A stretch of DNA of 40,554 nucleotides from Melioribacteraceae bacterium (GCA_026983795.1 JALSTI010000224.1:1-40554); one strand, 5' to 3'. Shown: positions 1 to 9,881, counted from the first letter of the stretch. A program made the numbers and translations. Notes: a model not told the origin generated them from the letters alone.

Positions 1-402
<402 letters not shown>

Positions 403-506
403 TAAAATTTATTAAAAACGGCTTATGGATTCATTTTACCATTCAATCTTTCATTAATTTTTTTGAATAGATTGGTCCTTCGCGTTTTTACGCGCAGGCA
501 AGGTTT

Positions 507-620
<114 letters not shown>

Positions 621-630
621 TTTTTATTTT

Positions 631-657
631 AATCCGGCTTTTTTGCCGGATTTTTTA
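631..657 (+). terminator. rrn operon intrinsic terminator
   Basis: Perfect 8-bp stem aatccggc/gccggatt with a six-T loop, followed by TTTTTT on the plus strand. It lies 10 bases after the 5S rRNA and ends the rRNA transcript. Read on the minus strand the stem is followed by A-rich sequence, so it is unlikely to serve the convergent dnaX transcript. Confidence 0.9.
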
Positions 658-677
658 TTTTAAATAAGTTAACGTTT

Positions 678-2345
678 TTAATGTGATATTTCCCGCGCGC
701 CTAGCTTTTCTATTAATGCAACTATAAGGGGATTATCTTCCCCTGTTTCAATTTTATGTTTTTCGCTAGACGAATTTCCGCGTTCCGGTGTTTTTTTATT
801 TGAAAGGATTTTCTTTTCACTCTCAGATAATTTTTCTTCGGAAAATTCAAACCTTACGTTATTCCCAAAGATTGCTTTCCCTTTTTTTCTTAAATATTCA
901 CACTCTTCTTTTAAGATCGATGCATCTTCAGAATGCTCCACTTTAAGTTTAATTACATTTCCCTCCAGACTAACCGGTTTTACAGACGACATTATGGACC
1001 CAAGCGTGAATTTTTCCAGGTTTATTTGATCGATGAAAAAAATCCACTTTTGGATAATTTTTTCAAAAACAAAATCCTTTTCTCCGTTTTTATTTTTCCA
1101 TGCATGTGTTTTTACAGGTTCGGTACTTGGTGAAGAAGGTTTTATAATTTCTTTGTGCGTTTCGTTAGCTTTTACAGGTTTTTCTTTTGTAGATGTAGAA
1201 TCTTCAGTCAGAAAATCCTTTTTTTTTAGCTGGTTTAACAGTTTTGTTATAGTAGTAGATTTTTCCAATCCTATCAATTGGGATAACGAAACTTCAATTT
1301 TAAGTTTAGGATTTTGTGTGAATTTAAGTTCGGTTTGAACATTATTTAGAAATGTAAGAATTCTTAGAATATCAGCTTCACTAAACTTATCTTTATATTC
1401 TAAATATTTAGATTTAAAATTTTCTGAGGTTTCTATTAATTTTGAATCTTTTCTTATTACAACGGTTAGTAAATTTCTGAAATGTTCAACCAAACCGTTC
1501 AAAAAATCAATATAGTTCCATCCGCGTTCGTAAATTTGAGTGGAAATATTAAAAGCGGTTTCGAAAGTTTTATTTAAAATTGAGTCTGAAATTTGGAAAT
1601 AAATTTCTTCGTCAATCAAATTCAGCATTTTCTTTACTTCATCAGATTTTATATCCTTACCGCAAAATGATACAACTTGATCGAAAATACTTTCGGCGTC
1701 CCTAAGTGCCCCGTCGGCTTTCTTTGCAATTATTGTAAGTGATTCGTCATCTATCTTAATATTTTCCGCAGCGGAGATGGTTTTTAATGTCGATTTGATT
1801 TCTTTTAATTCGATTCTTCTGAAATCGAACCTTTGGCATCTTGAAACAATTGTAAGGGGAACTTTATGTACGTCGGTCGTTGCGAAAACAAAAATAGTAT
1901 GTTCCGGAGGTTCTTCCAAAGTTTTAAGTAATGCGTTAAAAGACTCGGTTGTTAACATGTGAACTTCATCGATGATATAAATTTTATATTTACCGATTGT
2001 AGGTGCATATTTAACCGATTCCCGCAATGTTCTGATTTCCTCAATTCTTCTGTTTGATGCTCCGTCAATTTCTATAACGTCCATTGTTTGTGAATCATCA
2101 AATTTTTTACACATATCGCATTCGTTGCACGGCTCACCGTCTTGCGGGTTCAAACAATTCAATGCTTTAGCTAAAATTCTTGCCGTTGTAGTTTTCCCAA
2201 TTCCCCTGGGACCGGCAAAAATATAGGCATGACCAATTCTGTTATTTATCAACGCATTTTTTAATGTTGTAGTAATATGATCTTGACCAATAACCTCCGA
2301 GAATTTTTTCGGTCGCCATTTTCTGGCAGTAACAACAAATGTCAA
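678..2345 (-). CDS. dnaX: DNA polymerase III subunit gamma/tau
   Basis: Clamp-loader ATPase that loads the beta sliding clamp at the replication fork. Seen: Walker A GPRGIGKT (residues 45-52), zinc-binding cysteines C64, C73, C76, C79, Walker B IIDEVH (126-127) and the SRC arginine-finger motif (R169). These are the positions known for the Escherichia coli protein. Domains I-III end near residue 373. A charged linker and a short C-terminal tau-like domain follow, for 555 aa in total. The start codon is TTG (2343-2345); an upstream in-frame stop leaves no ATG, and GGAG sits six bases before it, which supports this start. It is the last gene of a lon-msrC-dnaX run, 24 bases after msrC, convergent with the rrn operon. 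The A9 run at codons 373-376 may cause slippage (see separate entry). Confidence 0.96.
   Translation of the reverse strand: MTFVVTARKWRPKKFSEVIGQDHITTTLKNALINNRIGHAYIFAGPRGIGKTTTARILAKALNCLNPQDGEPCNECDMCKKFDDSQTMDVIEIDGASNRRIEEIRTLRESVKYAPTIGKYKIYIIDEVHMLTTESFNALLKTLEEPPEHTIFVFATTDVHKVPLTIVSRCQRFDFRRIELKEIKSTLKTISAAENIKIDDESLTIIAKKADGALRDAESIFDQVVSFCGKDIKSDEVKKMLNLIDEEIYFQISDSILNKTFETAFNISTQIYERGWNYIDFLNGLVEHFRNLLTVVIRKDSKLIETSENFKSKYLEYKDKFSEADILRILTFLNNVQTELKFTQNPKLKIEVSLSQLIGLEKSTTITKLLNQLKKKDFLTEDSTSTKEKPVKANETHKEIIKPSSPSTEPVKTHAWKNKNGEKDFVFEKIIQKWIFFIDQINLEKFTLGSIMSSVKPVSLEGNVIKLKVEHSEDASILKEECEYLRKKGKAIFGNNVRFEFSEEKLSESEKKILSNKKTPERGNSSSEKHKIETGEDNPLIVALIEKLGAREISH
1219..1227 (-). promoter_or_regulatory. 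Putative dnaX slippage site (A9)
   Basis: On the coding strand codons 373-376 read CTA AAA AAA AAG, i.e. nine consecutive A that include the heptamer A_AAA_AAG. A -1 shift (or one extra A in the mRNA) gives GGA TTT TCT GAC TGA, a stop after four codons. A +1 shift (one A lost) gives AGG ATT TTC TGA. Both alternatives end at once, at the end of domain III, which would make a gamma-like protein of about 376-380 aa. E. coli uses ribosomal frameshifting on A_AAA_AAG, and Thermus thermophilus uses transcriptional slippage on an A9 run in this gene. Whether it operates here is inference. Confidence 0.55.
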
Positions 2346-2369
2346 AATTAACTCCGGCTGATATTTTTA

Positions 2370-2876
2370 TTAAAAATTTAAAGTGTTAAAATTAATTTTA
2401 TTGGATAATAAATTTAACATTTTTTCCATATAAATTTTATCCAGTTCGGTAAATGCAGCAAAATCATAACTATCTAAATCAAGCACACCAATTAATTCCC
2501 CATTATTGAAGATGGGAAGAACGATTTCCGAATTTGAACCTGAATCGCAGGCAATATGTCCGGAAAATTTGTGGACGTTCTCAACAATTAAAGATTCTTT
2601 CTTTTCGGCAACCGTTCCGCATACTCCGCTTCCCACCTCAATTTTGGTGCATGCAACTTTACCTTGGAAAGGTCCAAGGTATAAAGACCCGTTTTTCAAA
2701 AAATAATATCCAATCCAACTAATTTTAGGAAAAGAATCTTTTAGTACGGCAATAAAATTAGAAAGATTAGAAATTACAGGTATATTTGGTTCTAAAACAG
2801 AATCCATTGATTTTAATAAAGTTTCGTAAACGGATTTTTCTGTCGAGCGGTCTATTTTCGTACTTTCGTAATGCAT
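2370..2876 (-). CDS. msrC: Free methionine-(R)-sulfoxide reductase (GAF fold)
   Basis: Reduces free L-methionine-(R)-sulfoxide in the cytoplasm. The 168-aa protein is a single GAF domain with the family signature GPFQGKVACTKI...GSGVCG...HIACDSGSNSEIVLPI. Cysteines are at 76, 86 and 110, with spacing 10 and 24, the same spacing as C84, C94 and C118 of the E. coli enzyme YebR/MsrC. That gives good reason to call the enzyme rather than a generic GAF sensor. ATG overlaps the lon stop (TAATG), implying translational coupling. dnaX follows after 24 bases. The pairing with lon suggests a repair/quality-control operon, although dnaX in the same run is housekeeping. Confidence 0.9.
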   Translation of the reverse strand: MHYESTKIDRSTEKSVYETLLKSMDSVLEPNIPVISNLSNFIAVLKDSFPKISWIGYYFLKNGSLYLGPFQGKVACTKIEVGSGVCGTVAEKKESLIVENVHKFSGHIACDSGSNSEIVLPIFNNGELIGVLDLDSYDFAAFTELDKIYMEKMLNLLSNKINFNTLNF

Positions 2877-5311
2877 TATTTGGATTTTTTTCTGCTTGTT
2901 GTTTTTCTTTTTGAAGGTTTCTTTGTTTTAATATTTCCGAAAACATGCGGAATTGCTTCATTAATAGTGGAAATAGGTACAATTTCCAAACCTTCCAAAA
3001 TTTCCTTTTTAATTTCTTTTAGGTCTTTCTCATTTTCTTTCGGAATTAAAACTTTTTTTATTCCGCTTTGTTTGGCGGCTAAAAGTTTTTCATTCAAACC
3101 GCCGATAGCCAGTATATTTCCGCGCAGCGTTATTTCTCCGGTCATTGCAACATCGCATCTTGCCGGTTTACCGCTTAAGGATGAGTACATAGCCATCGTC
3201 ATAGTAATTCCCGCCGAAGGTCCGTCTTTTGGAATAGCTCCTTCGGGAAGATGGATATGAATTTCCTTGCCTTTGTAAAAGTTGGGGGATAATCCTAATT
3301 CCTTTGCATTAGAACGTAAATAACTTAAAGCCGCTTGAGCGGATTCTTTCATTACATCGCCAAGTTGACCGGTAAGAGTAAGTCGTTCGCTTCCGCTCAT
3401 TACAGTTGTTTCCACCTGTAAAATGTCTCCGCCAACGCTCGTCCATGCCAGTCCCGTTACCGATCCTATTTTGGGTTCTTTTGTAATTTTCGATTTTTTG
3501 AATTTGGGAACTCCCAAATTATCTTCAACTTTCTTTTCGTCAATAATATATTTTGATTTTAATTTTTTATTTTTACCGTTATCCGATTGGTTGAGAATAA
3601 TATCCCGCGCCGTTTTTCTAAGGTTGGTAGCAATTTCCCTTTCCAAATTTCTAACGCCAGCTTCTTCGGTATATTCTTCAATAATTTTTAGAATTGCTTT
3701 ATCGGTAAATTCCACGTTAAATTTTTCGAGACCGTGCGCTTTAATTTGTTTTGGAATAATATGTCTTTTTGCAATTTCAAGTTTTTCAAATTCCAGATAA
3801 CCCGGCAGTTCAATTATTTCCATTCTGTCTTGCAAAGGTAATGGAATATTGTATCTTACATTAGCGGTTGTAATAAACATTACTTGGGATAGATCATATT
3901 CAACGTCAAGATAGTGATCGTTAAAGCTGTTGTTTTGTTCGGGGTCTAAAACTTCCAGCATAGCGCTTGACGGATCGCCGCGAAAATCCATGCTCATTTT
4001 ATCAATTTCGTCCAACAACATAATCGGATTTACTGTTTTTGCTTTCCGCATAGATTGAATTATTTTCCCCGGCATTGATCCTATGTAAGTTCTTCTGTGC
4101 CCTCTTATTTCTGCTTCGTCGCGCACGCCGCCCAGACTAATCCGTACAAACTTCCTTCCAATTGCGCGGGCAATAGATTTTCCCAACGAAGTTTTTCCAA
4201 CTCCGGGAGGTCCTACAAAACAAAGTATTTGTCCTTTCATTTGTTTAACCAAATTTAAGACAGCAATATGTTCAACAATTCTTTCTTTCGGTTTTTCCAA
4301 CCCATAATGATCTTCGTCCAAAATCTTTCTTACATTTTTTATATCAAGGTTGTCTTTTGTTTTTTTGAACCAAGGGACTTCAATTAGCCAATCTAGGTAA
4401 TTTCTAATTACGGTCGATTCGGGTGAGCTGGGGGGTGTTTTCTTTAACTTGTTCAGTTCTTCAATTGCTTTTTCCCTTGCGGCTTTTGGCATTTTAGCTT
4501 TTTGAATCCGCTCTTTTAATTTTACAAATTCCGGTGAAATTTCTTCTTCTTCACCAAGCTCTTCTTGAAGAATTCTTATTTGTTCTTGAATAATAAACTT
4601 TCTTTGGGTTTTGGTAATGTTTTCCTGAACTTTATTCTCAATTTCCTTTTCTACTTTTAAAATATCTATTTCGGAGCTTAAAATTTTAATTAACAAATAA
4701 ATTTGATCCTTAATGGAATATTCCTGTAAAACGGATTGTTTTACTTCAATAGGTTGATTAATATTTGCAGCTACATAAAATACTTTACGGTCGGGTTCGT
4801 CAATATTTTCGTAAGCGCTAATAGCTTCGCTGGGAATATTTCTGTTTATCTTAACGTAATCTTTAAATTTTGCAGAGAGTTGGCGAATTAATGCGTTCAA
4901 TTCTGTAGGATCTTCTTCCGGCGGTAAAATTATTTCAATCTCAGCTTCAAAAAACTCCGGATTTTTTACAAATTTTTTAATCTTACCTTGCAAAACTCCG
5001 TCGACTAAAATTTTCATTAGTCCGTTAGGTAATTTAAGTATCTGAATTATTTTAGCTATAGTTCCTTCTTTATAAATGTCTTTTGGCGTTGGGTCTTCGA
5101 TGTTTGCCTGTTTTTGAGCTGAGAGAAATATATATTTTGAATTTTCTAATGCATAATTTGCCGCTCTTATCGATTGCTCTCTTCCTACTAATACCGGAAA
5201 AATCATATATGGAAAAATTACCGTATCTCTTAACGGTAAAACCGGTAGAATTTTTGGAATATCTTCAACTATTGATTCGCTGGGTTTTATTTTTTTTGTT
5301 TTGTCATTCAT
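2876..5311 (-). CDS. lon: ATP-dependent protease Lon
   Basis: Cytoplasmic AAA+ serine protease that degrades misfolded and regulatory proteins. Domains in order (numbering from the ORF-track start): N-terminal LON substrate domain (about 22-210), coiled coil (220-300), AAA+ module with Walker A GPPGVGKT (369-376) and Walker B MLLDEIDK (433-440), and C-terminal protease domain with catalytic S701 in PKDGPSAG and K744. The Ser-Lys distance of 43 equals that of E. coli Lon. The tail is Lys-rich (TKKPSKRKTTSRKKSK). The track begins at a TTG at 5317; the ATG two codons later (5311) is chosen here, giving 811 aa. Neither candidate has a clear Shine-Dalgarno. First gene of the lon-msrC-dnaX operon. 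I see no CIRCE or clear heat-shock promoter upstream. Confidence 0.96.
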   Translation of the reverse strand: MNDKTKKIKPSESIVEDIPKILPVLPLRDTVIFPYMIFPVLVGREQSIRAANYALENSKYIFLSAQKQANIEDPTPKDIYKEGTIAKIIQILKLPNGLMKILVDGVLQGKIKKFVKNPEFFEAEIEIILPPEEDPTELNALIRQLSAKFKDYVKINRNIPSEAISAYENIDEPDRKVFYVAANINQPIEVKQSVLQEYSIKDQIYLLIKILSSEIDILKVEKEIENKVQENITKTQRKFIIQEQIRILQEELGEEEEISPEFVKLKERIQKAKMPKAAREKAIEELNKLKKTPPSSPESTVIRNYLDWLIEVPWFKKTKDNLDIKNVRKILDEDHYGLEKPKERIVEHIAVLNLVKQMKGQILCFVGPPGVGKTSLGKSIARAIGRKFVRISLGGVRDEAEIRGHRRTYIGSMPGKIIQSMRKAKTVNPIMLLDEIDKMSMDFRGDPSSAMLEVLDPEQNNSFNDHYLDVEYDLSQVMFITTANVRYNIPLPLQDRMEIIELPGYLEFEKLEIAKRHIIPKQIKAHGLEKFNVEFTDKAILKIIEEYTEEAGVRNLEREIATNLRKTARDIILNQSDNGKNKKLKSKYIIDEKKVEDNLGVPKFKKSKITKEPKIGSVTGLAWTSVGGDILQVETTVMSGSERLTLTGQLGDVMKESAQAALSYLRSNAKELGLSPNFYKGKEIHIHLPEGAIPKDGPSAGITMTMAMYSSLSGKPARCDVAMTGEITLRGNILAIGGLNEKLLAAKQSGIKKVLIPKENEKDLKEIKKEILEGLEIVPISTINEAIPHVFGNIKTKKPSKRKTTSRKKSK

Positions 5312-5317
5312 ATACAA

Positions 5318-5894
5318 GTATTTTTATATTATTTTAAGGGGATGTAATATACCAAAATTAGTTAGGGCTATCAAGAAAATCAATGTGTTTAATATTTAAC
5401 CACTCTATTCTTATCGTTTTTTAAAATTAACTTTTGTCCTCAAAAAATAAAAAAGAACTCTGGATGAGTCAGTAGTTATTTCCGGAGATTTAGCAATTGT
5501 TCATTTTTTCTTCATGTTTTCTGTGGTTAAGCAAAAAAGACGTTTCACATTTTACATCTTCCGGTTGAGGTTCACCGGCTTTTTCACAAAAGGAGGCAAG
5601 GTAAAAACAGAGTTGCACAAGGAATCATAAATTCAGCTTGAGATAGATGTTTACAACCCTTTAACTTTTTAACGTAACACATTTCAATCAGTTGATGTGT
5701 GGTAATCTGCGGTAGTGTAAGTACTTAGCCGCAAAAGCGCGAATTATAATTTTTCATAGCTGCGCCGTAACAAGATTATCAAAACCGGTGAGTGATCAAC
5801 GGTATCTGTGAAAATTTTTCCATTGTTTATTGAATTCTCATGTTTTTTGTATTTTATTATTCTGTTTTTAGAATTTATTGTTTGATGATGAAAT
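5318..5894. other. Non-coding region with decayed repeat traces
   Basis: 577 bases between the divergent lon and suhB-like genes, with no convincing ORF. It contains pieces that recall the repeat array at 11988-12570: 'ccgcaaaagcgcgaa' (5729-5743, compare ccgcaaaggcgcaagg) and 'tatctgtgaaaat' (5803-5815, identical 13-mer in the array). A weak hairpin, ccggt...accgg followed by CTTTTTC, is at 5561-5585. The promoters for lon and the suhB-like gene must lie here, but I cannot place them. Confidence 0.5.
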
Positions 5895-6662
5895 ATGCTG
5901 CCTAAGGTAATAGAAATAGCAAAAGAAGCAGGCGAATTAATTAAAAATAATTTCGGTAAAAGTCACGAGATAAAGTATAAAACAAATGTAGCGAACATTG
6001 TTACGGAAACGGATAAAGCAGCCGAAGATTTGATTATTAAGTTTGTTAATAAAAATTTTCCCGGACATGGAATTTTATCGGAAGAAATTGGAATGATTAA
6101 GGGTACAACTGAGTATTTATGGGTAATAGACCCATTGGACGGTACTACTAATTTTGCTCATGGTTTGCCAATATTTGTTGTTTCAATTGCAGTTTTGAAA
6201 AACAACCAAGTAATTTACGGCGTTGTTTACGATATTATGAGAAATGTTGTATATAAAGCGGAAAAGGGATGCGGTTCTTTTGCAAATCAAAATCGGTTAA
6301 GCGTTAGTAAACGGACAGATTTGGCTAAATGTTTGTTGGCTACCGGTTTCCCGTATGATGTAGCAAAAAATCCATCTAATGTGTTTAATAAATTTACAGC
6401 CTTTCTAAGAAAATCGAGAGCCGTTAGACGATTAGGATCGGCTGCCTTGGACAGTTGTTTTGTTGCAGAAGGAATATTTGACGGATTTTGGGAAGTTTCT
6501 ATTTTCCCTTGGGATATATTAGCTGGAAAATTAATTATTGAAGAAGCCGGTGGATTAGTCTCGGATTTCAATGGTAATAAAATTGGAATTAATACTAAAC
6601 AATTTTTGGCTACAAACGGATTGATTCATAAAGATATGATGAAGATTCTTAATGAAAATTAG
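5895..6662 (+). CDS. suhB: Inositol monophosphatase family protein (SuhB-like)
   Basis: Mg-dependent, Li-sensitive sugar phosphatase fold, cytoplasmic. The 255-aa protein has the family motif 1 DPLDGTTNFAHG (D79, D82 binding metal), the upstream glutamates SEE (63-64) and the C-terminal motif 2 WDILAGKLIIEEAGG. Length is normal. Substrate cannot be read from sequence: myo-inositol-1-phosphate, fructose-1,6-bisphosphate and histidinol phosphate are all used by relatives. E. coli SuhB also acts in rRNA transcription antitermination, but I see no evidence for that role here. ATG has no clear ribosome binding site. Converges with the minus-strand GlsB-like gene, one base apart. Confidence 0.88.
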   Translation: MLPKVIEIAKEAGELIKNNFGKSHEIKYKTNVANIVTETDKAAEDLIIKFVNKNFPGHGILSEEIGMIKGTTEYLWVIDPLDGTTNFAHGLPIFVVSIAVLKNNQVIYGVVYDIMRNVVYKAEKGCGSFANQNRLSVSKRTDLAKCLLATGFPYDVAKNPSNVFNKFTAFLRKSRAVRRLGSAALDSCFVAEGIFDGFWEVSIFPWDILAGKLIIEEAGGLVSDFNGNKIGINTKQFLATNGLIHKDMMKILNEN

Positions 6663-6663
6663 G

Positions 6664-6915
6664 CTAATTCTTTATAGACCGGCCTATCCAAATAAGCACA
6701 ACGGCTCCGAGTGTTGCCACTATAATGCTTCTAAGATTAAAACCGGTCACTCCATATCCACCAAGTAACGACATGATAAATCCTCCTATAAAAGCGCCGA
6801 TAATTCCTAATAAAATGTTTGAAATACAACCGTGTTTTTTTCCGTTTGGACCGGTTATTTTATGCGCTAACCAGCCGGCTATTGCACCCATAAATATCCA
6901 ACTAATTATTCCCAT
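6664..6915 (-). CDS. GlsB/YeaQ/YmgE family small stress membrane protein
   Basis: 83-aa protein, almost wholly hydrophobic, with three predicted membrane segments (about 2-20, 30-52, 60-79). It carries the Gly-rich pattern MGIISWIFMGAIAGWLAHKI...GCISNILLGIIGAFIGGF typical of the transglycosylase-associated (GlsB/YeaQ) family. Members are inner-membrane proteins often induced by stress; their molecular role is unsettled. It stands alone on the minus strand between suhB and cmk. Family assignment is firm, function is not. Confidence 0.9.
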   Translation of the reverse strand: MGIISWIFMGAIAGWLAHKITGPNGKKHGCISNILLGIIGAFIGGFIMSLLGGYGVTGFNLRSIIVATLGAVVLIWIGRSIKN

Positions 6916-7033
6916 TTTTCATACCCTTTGCATTTTTATGTTGAAAGTAAATCCCTTTTCTATAATAAATTAGAGCAATAAGAGAGTTAAAAAAAGTTGA
7001 GATTAAAAATCCATTTGCTTATTTTTATAAACT

Positions 7034-7723
7034 ATGTCAAAAAAAATTATAATAGCAATTGACGGACCGGCTGCATCCGGTAAAAGTTCGGTAGCAAAGT
7101 ATTTGGCAACCAGATTAGGCTTTACTTATTTAGATACCGGCGCAATGTATCGCGCAATTACTTATCTTGCATTAAAACATGATGTTGTAAATGATCATGA
7201 TGCTATTGTAAAATTAGTGAAAAATATTGATTTACAATTGAAATTTGAGAACGGAATAACGCATGTTTTTTTGAATGGTGAAGATGTTACTCCGTTTATT
7301 CGAACCCCTGAAGTGAATGAAAAAGTAAGCGAAGTAAGTAAAATTCCAGAAGTAAGGAATGAATTGGTTAACATTCAAAGGCGTCTTGGCGATAATGTGA
7401 ATCTTGTTGCTGAAGGTAGGGATACAACTACTGTCGTTTTCCCAAATGCAGATTTGAAAATTTATTTAACAGCCGATTTGCATGAGAGAGCGAACAGACG
7501 GTTCGATGAATATAAAGAAAAAGGAACTAGAATTTCTTTTGATGAAGTTAAAAGCAATTTGAAAAAAAGAGATAAAATAGATAGTCAACGTTCGGTAAGT
7601 CCTTTATCCAAAGCAGAAGATGCATTTGTGTTGGATACTACCGATTTAACTATTGAAGAAGAAATTCAAAAAATTATTCAAAAAGTGGAACAAATTAAAT
7701 TAAATAAAAAAATAGAAGTTTAA
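7034..7723 (+). CDS. cmk: Cytidylate kinase
   Basis: Phosphorylates CMP/dCMP to the diphosphate using ATP. The 229-aa protein starts with the P-loop IAIDGPAASGKSS (about 8-18). It continues with the cmk signature YLDTGAMYRAITYLAL and the arginine-rich RRLGDNVNLVAEGRDTTTVVFPNADLKIYLTA, followed by the LID and C-terminal KRDKIDSQRSVSPL motif. One small oddity: many relatives have EGRDIGTVVFP, and here it is EGRDTTTVVFP. The next gene is rpsA, the classic cmk-rpsA pairing. No clear Shine-Dalgarno is seen. Confidence 0.96.
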   Translation: MSKKIIIAIDGPAASGKSSVAKYLATRLGFTYLDTGAMYRAITYLALKHDVVNDHDAIVKLVKNIDLQLKFENGITHVFLNGEDVTPFIRTPEVNEKVSEVSKIPEVRNELVNIQRRLGDNVNLVAEGRDTTTVVFPNADLKIYLTADLHERANRRFDEYKEKGTRISFDEVKSNLKKRDKIDSQRSVSPLSKAEDAFVLDTTDLTIEEEIQKIIQKVEQIKLNKKIEV

Positions 7724-7821
7724 AAAGCCATCCTAATTGTTATGTTAAATTAAATTTATATCGTAATACTAATTTTTGATGGCGGAATTTGTTATTACGA
7801 ACCTAATTAGTTGGAGGCTAA

Positions 7822-9825
7822 ATGACCGAAGAAGTAAAAGAGAATATTGCTGAAGAAAAAAAGACTGACTCTATTGATCGTGCTAAATTTTTTAATGCTG
7901 ATGAATATAGTGAAGAAGAATTACAGACTTTAGCTAAACTTTATAATGAATCATTCCGTGATTTTAAAGAAGGTGAAATTATAAGCGGAACAATTGTGGG
8001 TTTTGCCGGGGATAATGTTGTGATAGATGTCGGTTTTAAATCCGACGGTACTATTCCTAAAGCAGATTTTGCATCTACCGACGATCTTAAAATTGGCGCG
8101 CAAGTGGATGTTGTTGTTGAAAGTGTTGAAGATGAAGAAGGTAATTTGCAATTAAGTAAAAAACGTGCCGACTTTTTGAAAGTGTGGGCTAAAATTCTTG
8201 ATGCTTACGAAAACGAAACTATTCTTACCGGGAAAATTCTTAAAAGAATTAAAGGCGGTATGGTAGTTGACTTAATGGGAATTGAAGCTTTCTTACCCGG
8301 TTCGCAAATCGATATTCGTCCGGTTAGAGATTTTGACGCATTCGTAGGACAAACGATGGATTTCAAAATTGTTAAAATTAATATTCCTACCGAAAATGTT
8401 GTCGTTTCCCACAAAGCCTTAATCGAAGAAACTATTTCCGATCAGAGAAAAGAAATATTGGACAGCTTGGAAAAAGGTCAAATTCTTGAAGGTACGGTAA
8501 AAGCTATTACGGATTTCGGAGTGTTTGTAGACCTTGGTGGAGTGGACGGGTTAGTTCATATTACCGATTTAAGCTGGGGAAGAATTAATCACCCGAGCGA
8601 AGTGGTAAAATTGGACGAAAAAATTAAAGTGGTTGTAACCGATTTTGATACCGAAAAGAAAAGGATTTCTTTAAGCTTAAAGCAATTGGTCCCGCATCCT
8701 TGGGAAAATATCGATGAAAAATATAAAGTGGGCGATAAAGTTTCCGGTAGAGTTGTTTCTTTAACCGATTACGGCGCTTTTATTGAAATAGAAAAGGGAA
8801 TTGAAGGACTAATTCATATTTCCGAAATGAGCTGGACACAACATATAAGTCATCCTTCCCAATTCGTTTCTATGGGGCAAATAGTTGAAGCGGTTATTTT
8901 AAGTCTAGATAAAAATGAAAAGAAAATTTCACTCGGAATGAAACAGCTTACACCGGATCCTTGGCAAGAATTGATGAAAAAATATCCCGTCGGTTCAAAA
9001 CATACCGGAACAGTTAGAAATTTAACTAATTTCGGTGTTTTTGTTGAACTTGAACCTGGAATTGACGGATTGGTTCATATATCAGATTTGTCATGGACTA
9101 AAAAAGTTAGACATCCCGGAGAAATTGTGAAGAAAGGTGAAAAGCTGGAAGTTGTAGTTTTAGGAATTGATACCGAACAAAGGAAAATTTCATTGGGACA
9201 TAAACAGGTAGAAGATAATCCTTGGGATTCTTTCGAAAACATCTACAAAGTTGGCTCTATTGTAACAGGTAAAGTGGTTAGAATTATTGAAAAAGGCGTT
9301 ATAGCCGAACTTCCTGCCGGCGTTGACGGATTTGTTCCCGCATCGCAATTATCCACTACTAAAATTAAAAACTTGTCATATTCATTTCCGGTAAATACCG
9401 AACTTGAAATGCAAGTAATTGAATTTAGCAAGGAAAATAAAAGAATCGTTTTAAGCGCTTTAGCCGTTTTGAAAAATAAATCCGATGAGGAAATACAAGA
9501 CTATATTACAACGCATAAGTTGGGTAAAGTTTCCGTTGAAAATATTAAGAATGCCGATCTGGGAAATATTGACACTTCAGTGTTTCACGAATATGAAGCT
9601 CCGCAAAAAGCAGAGCCTGCCGTAAAAACTCAAGCAGCGGAAGCAACAGAAACAGTAGAAAAAGATTCCGCTTCGGAAGAACAAAACGAAAATGTCAAAG
9701 AACCGGCTGAAACTCAAACCGTCGAAGCAACTGAAGAAACTAACGCTGAAGCGGAAGTTAAACCGGAAGAAAAAACTGAAGAAAAAACCGAGACCGGGCC
9801 GGCTGATAATACGGAACAAGAATAA
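7822..9825 (+). CDS. rpsA: 30S ribosomal protein S1
   Basis: Six S1 RNA-binding domains in tandem (starting near residues 50, 133, 220, 305, 392 and 480). Domains 3-5 are the canonical type ([29 protein letters not shown] and alike). It binds mRNA and the 30S subunit. Length is 667 aa against about 560 in E. coli. The extra length is an acidic, Glu/Thr/Ala-rich tail of about 70-90 residues with no S1 fold (from about [10 protein letters not shown] to the end). The start is well fixed by TTGGAGG seven to eight bases before ATG. 98 bases downstream of cmk. Followed by an intrinsic terminator. Confidence 0.96.
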   Translation: MTEEVKENIAEEKKTDSIDRAKFFNADEYSEEELQTLAKLYNESFRDFKEGEIISGTIVGFAGDNVVIDVGFKSDGTIPKADFASTDDLKIGAQVDVVVESVEDEEGNLQLSKKRADFLKVWAKILDAYENETILTGKILKRIKGGMVVDLMGIEAFLPGSQIDIRPVRDFDAFVGQTMDFKIVKINIPTENVVVSHKALIEETISDQRKEILDSLEKGQILEGTVKAITDFGVFVDLGGVDGLVHITDLSWGRINHPSEVVKLDEKIKVVVTDFDTEKKRISLSLKQLVPHPWENIDEKYKVGDKVSGRVVSLTDYGAFIEIEKGIEGLIHISEMSWTQHISHPSQFVSMGQIVEAVILSLDKNEKKISLGMKQLTPDPWQELMKKYPVGSKHTGTVRNLTNFGVFVELEPGIDGLVHISDLSWTKKVRHPGEIVKKGEKLEVVVLGIDTEQRKISLGHKQVEDNPWDSFENIYKVGSIVTGKVVRIIEKGVIAELPAGVDGFVPASQLSTTKIKNLSYSFPVNTELEMQVIEFSKENKRIVLSALAVLKNKSDEEIQDYITTHKLGKVSVENIKNADLGNIDTSVFHEYEAPQKAEPAVKTQAAEATETVEKDSASEEQNENVKEPAETQTVEATEETNAEAEVKPEEKTEEKTETGPADNTEQE

Positions 9826-9844
9826 AAATCCATTTATTTAACTG

Positions 9845-9875
9845 AAGGCTGTGGCTTAACTCCATAGCCTTTTTT
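9845..9875 (+). terminator. rpsA intrinsic terminator
   Basis: Stem aaggctgtgg / ccatagcctt (one G-T wobble), seven-base loop, followed by TTTTTT. Sits 19 bases after the rpsA stop and ends only six bases before the mtaB ATG, so mtaB translation must begin on a separate or read-through transcript. Confidence 0.85.
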
Positions 9876-9881
9876 ATTACC

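Noticed and set aside
933-1338. Plus-strand ORFs inside dnaX
   Set aside because: Shadows of the well-supported minus-strand dnaX reading; no start signals or recognisable domains.
5561-5585. Terminator or riboswitch in the lon-suhB gap
   Set aside because: Only a 5-bp stem and a short interrupted T run; no gene ends nearby on the plus strand.
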